In this document: positions 62,572-64,000 of the stretch, piece by piece | How positions within the stretch are numbered: position 1 is the first letter of the stretch | Layout: each line of letters opens with the position of its first letter | Assembly (NCBI GenBank): GCA_012519055.1 | Contig: JAAYQU010000047.1 | Coordinates: 31,412 to 95,411 of the forward strand | DNA: 64,000 nucleotides | From: Bacteroidales bacterium | Lineage (GTDB): Bacteria; Bacteroidota; Bacteroidia; Bacteroidales; Salinivirgaceae | Direction of reading: 5' to 3' | The notes under the pieces: generated by a model | Told to the model about the DNA's origin: nothing | The model's database searches: none | The model's input: only the letters and a program-made list of their open reading frames with translations | Position numbers and translations under genes: made by a program

Positions 62572-63693
62572 TTGAAAGAGAAAGTGATACTTGCCTTATT
62601 TTTAATGTTTTTCAGTACTTGCATCTTTGGGCAAATAATAAATCCCTGGACAAGTACTCAAGTTAAAATATCTGATGACAACTATAAAATTGTTGATAAC
62701 GGTATTTTTCAGGGTTTAAACGCTAAGTATGGTGTATATGCTCACAAAGGACATGGTCACAGATACAAAGCATTGCCATTTCTGTTTTTACTTTCCGAAA
62801 AGAAAGATGCTCCGAATTTAATAATTTTAAACGGAGGTCCCGGTGTTTCAAATCTTAAAGCTCCAGAGGGTGTCGATTCCCTGCTAAATTATTTTAACAT
62901 ACTTATTCCCGGTTATCGTGGCGTTGACGACTGCTTAGAAGATAATTATGATAAATTAGACAAACAACAAAATTCTTATAATATAAGTCTGATTTCTAAA
63001 GACATATCAAATATTGTTGCTGCTTTAAAATTTGACTCAGTTTATGTTGCTGCCCACAGCTTTGGTTCAATATATGCCTGCAACTATTTGTTAATAGAAG
63101 ACGGCGTTAGCAAAAAGAGCATTTTTGTTAGTCCGATTATGACACAAAACATTGCAACTGTTCTCAGCAAAATGGAGCATATGGCAGAAAAATATTTTTC
63201 AAATTATTGTAATGGCTTAGAAAAATATGACAACGTTTTAACCGAAATTGAAAACTCATCAGAACCTGAGCAGTTGAGCATGGCTCTGGTTATTTTTTTA
63301 TCTGAATTTCAGAATTGCTACAAAATAGATTCTATTTTAGAATCAAAGGGGTCGATTATTGAATTGCTACAAAATACATATATTTCATATAAACACGCCA
63401 TCAACTCAACAGATAAACAATACAAATTAAGTGGTTATTTCAATTTCAATGACACTACTGGTTTTAATGATCTAGGCAGATTAGGAAAGCTATTGCTAAA
63501 CTACTTTGTAAACGAAGCTAAACCCAACACTTCACCTTTCAGCCCGTTCAAATACTGCACTCCTGACACTATTATCAGTGCCTTTTATGACTATTCTGTT
63601 TGTATTAACGACCAAATAGTAAAAAACAGCGGCCACTCTGATATTTGGTCAAAAGCTTGGAGATATATTATTGATTTTTACAACAATCAATGA
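62572..63693 (+). CDS. Exported alpha/beta hydrolase, proline iminopeptidase-like
   Basis: The 373-residue protein has a signal peptide (MKEKVILALFLMFFSTCIFG) if the TTG at 62572 is the start. No ATG exists between the upstream in-frame stop and residue 12, so TTG or the GTG at 62584 must be used. NGGPGVSN (about 88) is the oxyanion motif of S33 peptidases; Ser163 in AAHSFGS is the nucleophile (the first Gly of GxSxG is Ala), and His near the end is in NSGHSDIW. An exported aminopeptidase is likely; substrate unknown. Confidence 0.8.
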   Translation: MKEKVILALFLMFFSTCIFGQIINPWTSTQVKISDDNYKIVDNGIFQGLNAKYGVYAHKGHGHRYKALPFLFLLSEKKDAPNLIILNGGPGVSNLKAPEGVDSLLNYFNILIPGYRGVDDCLEDNYDKLDKQQNSYNISLISKDISNIVAALKFDSVYVAAHSFGSIYACNYLLIEDGVSKKSIFVSPIMTQNIATVLSKMEHMAEKYFSNYCNGLEKYDNVLTEIENSSEPEQLSMALVIFLSEFQNCYKIDSILESKGSIIELLQNTYISYKHAINSTDKQYKLSGYFNFNDTTGFNDLGRLGKLLLNYFVNEAKPNTSPFSPFKYCTPDTIISAFYDYSVCINDQIVKNSGHSDIWSKAWRYIIDFYNNQ

Positions 63694-63900
63694 ATAATTG
63701 GAACACGGAGTACACTGTCATGTCCTGAAATCGGGTTGCCTGTTACTAAGTATAGCGGAAGTCAACTTAACATTGCTCTAATTCTTAAAAGAGTAATTGT
63801 AGATTTGGGCTAAAGCCCATAAACTATTATTATAAACTCGACCCACTACTTAAAAACAGTGGCAATTGATTGTCAATTAATTGCTTAATTGTTCATTGCA
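63694..63900. other. Gene-free region before the terminal repeat
   Basis: There is no convincing frame. From about 63862 the sequence moves into AATTGATTGTCAATTAATTGC-like runs leading to the tandem repeat. Confidence 0.5.
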
Positions 63901-64000
63901 CATTGCTAATTGCACATTGCTAATTGCACATTGCTAATTGCACATTGCTAATTGCACATTGCTAATTGCACATTGCTAATTGCACATTGCTAATTGCACA
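63901..64000. repeat. 14-bp tandem repeat running off the window
   Basis: Seven perfect copies of CATTGCTAATTGCA (63901-63998) are followed by the start of another. It is an expanded form of the AATTAGCAATTAAC-type intergenic sequence seen elsewhere in the window. Confidence 0.9.

Noticed and set aside
63901..64000. CRISPR array.
   Set aside because: The 14-bp units follow each other directly without spacers and no cas gene is present.

Overview
The window is a low-GC chromosomal segment from a Bacteroidota bacterium, most likely of the order Bacteroidales. The signs are lineage-typical families (DUF4295/bL38-like ribosomal protein, BT_3928-like membrane protein, DUF5687 ABC permease, DUF4159, lipoprotein FKBPs, PorT-like barrels, a carboxypeptidase-regulatory-domain TonB receptor), promoters of the TTG-N19-20-TAnnTTTG type, and a general lack of Shine-Dalgarno sequences. 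Almost all of the window is coding. No rRNA, tRNA, CRISPR array, intact insertion sequence or integrase was seen.

Layout. 1-3.5 kb: end of an LptD-like outer-membrane protein, a UPF0316 membrane protein and cinA. 3.6-8.3 kb: rpmB-rpmG-DUF4295-ftsY-rimO block, interrupted by two small exported proteins and by a tract of simple repeats. 8.4-14.9 kb: three consecutive FKBP-type prolyl isomerases, uvrA and a free-standing AlaX-like tRNA-editing domain. 15.1-24.4 kb (minus strand): prmA, a 1524-residue exported protein of unknown function, rsmE, a DUF4159 protein, a family 9 glycosyltransferase and cardiolipin synthase. 24.7-34.3 kb: small lipoprotein, P-type calcium ATPase, outer-membrane barrel, TonB-dependent receptor and a two-gene ABC exporter. 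34.5-41.6 kb: accessory island with a 1653-residue protein, two cysteine-hydrolase-like proteins and an 84-residue protein, followed by a gene-free, apparently structured region ending in a strong terminator. 42.4-51.3 kb: cdaA-folP, tmk, DoxX-like protein, peptide-type permease, tpiA, aminotransferase, and one reading frame joining PlsY to methionine gamma-lyase. 51.6-63.7 kb: ATP-cone/nuclease protein, universal stress protein, two SiaC/DUF1987 proteins, flavodiiron protein, acyl-CoA synthetase, ClC transporter, polysaccharide deacetylase, glycosyltransferase and an alpha/beta hydrolase. The last 100 bases are a 14-bp tandem repeat that runs off the window.

How genes work together. Most of the window is core physiology: envelope (LptD, cardiolipin synthase, PlsY, glycosyltransferases), translation and its modification (L28, L33, RimO, RsmE, PrmA, AlaX-like editing), secretion (FtsY, FKBPs), c-di-AMP and folate synthesis, and oxygen defence (flavodiiron protein).

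The best candidate for an undescribed system is 34524-41630. A very large protein without a signal peptide carries helix-hairpin-helix-like repeats, a carboxypeptidase-regulatory-like domain, a conserved-looking central core and a disordered tail. It is followed by an NlpC/CHAP-like protein, a papain-like protein with a complete Gln-Cys-His-Asp arrangement, and a small helical protein. Other points of interest are the PlsY-methionine gamma-lyase fusion, the ATP-cone fused to a PD-(D/E)XK nuclease, and a terminator hairpin sequence shared by three unrelated loci.
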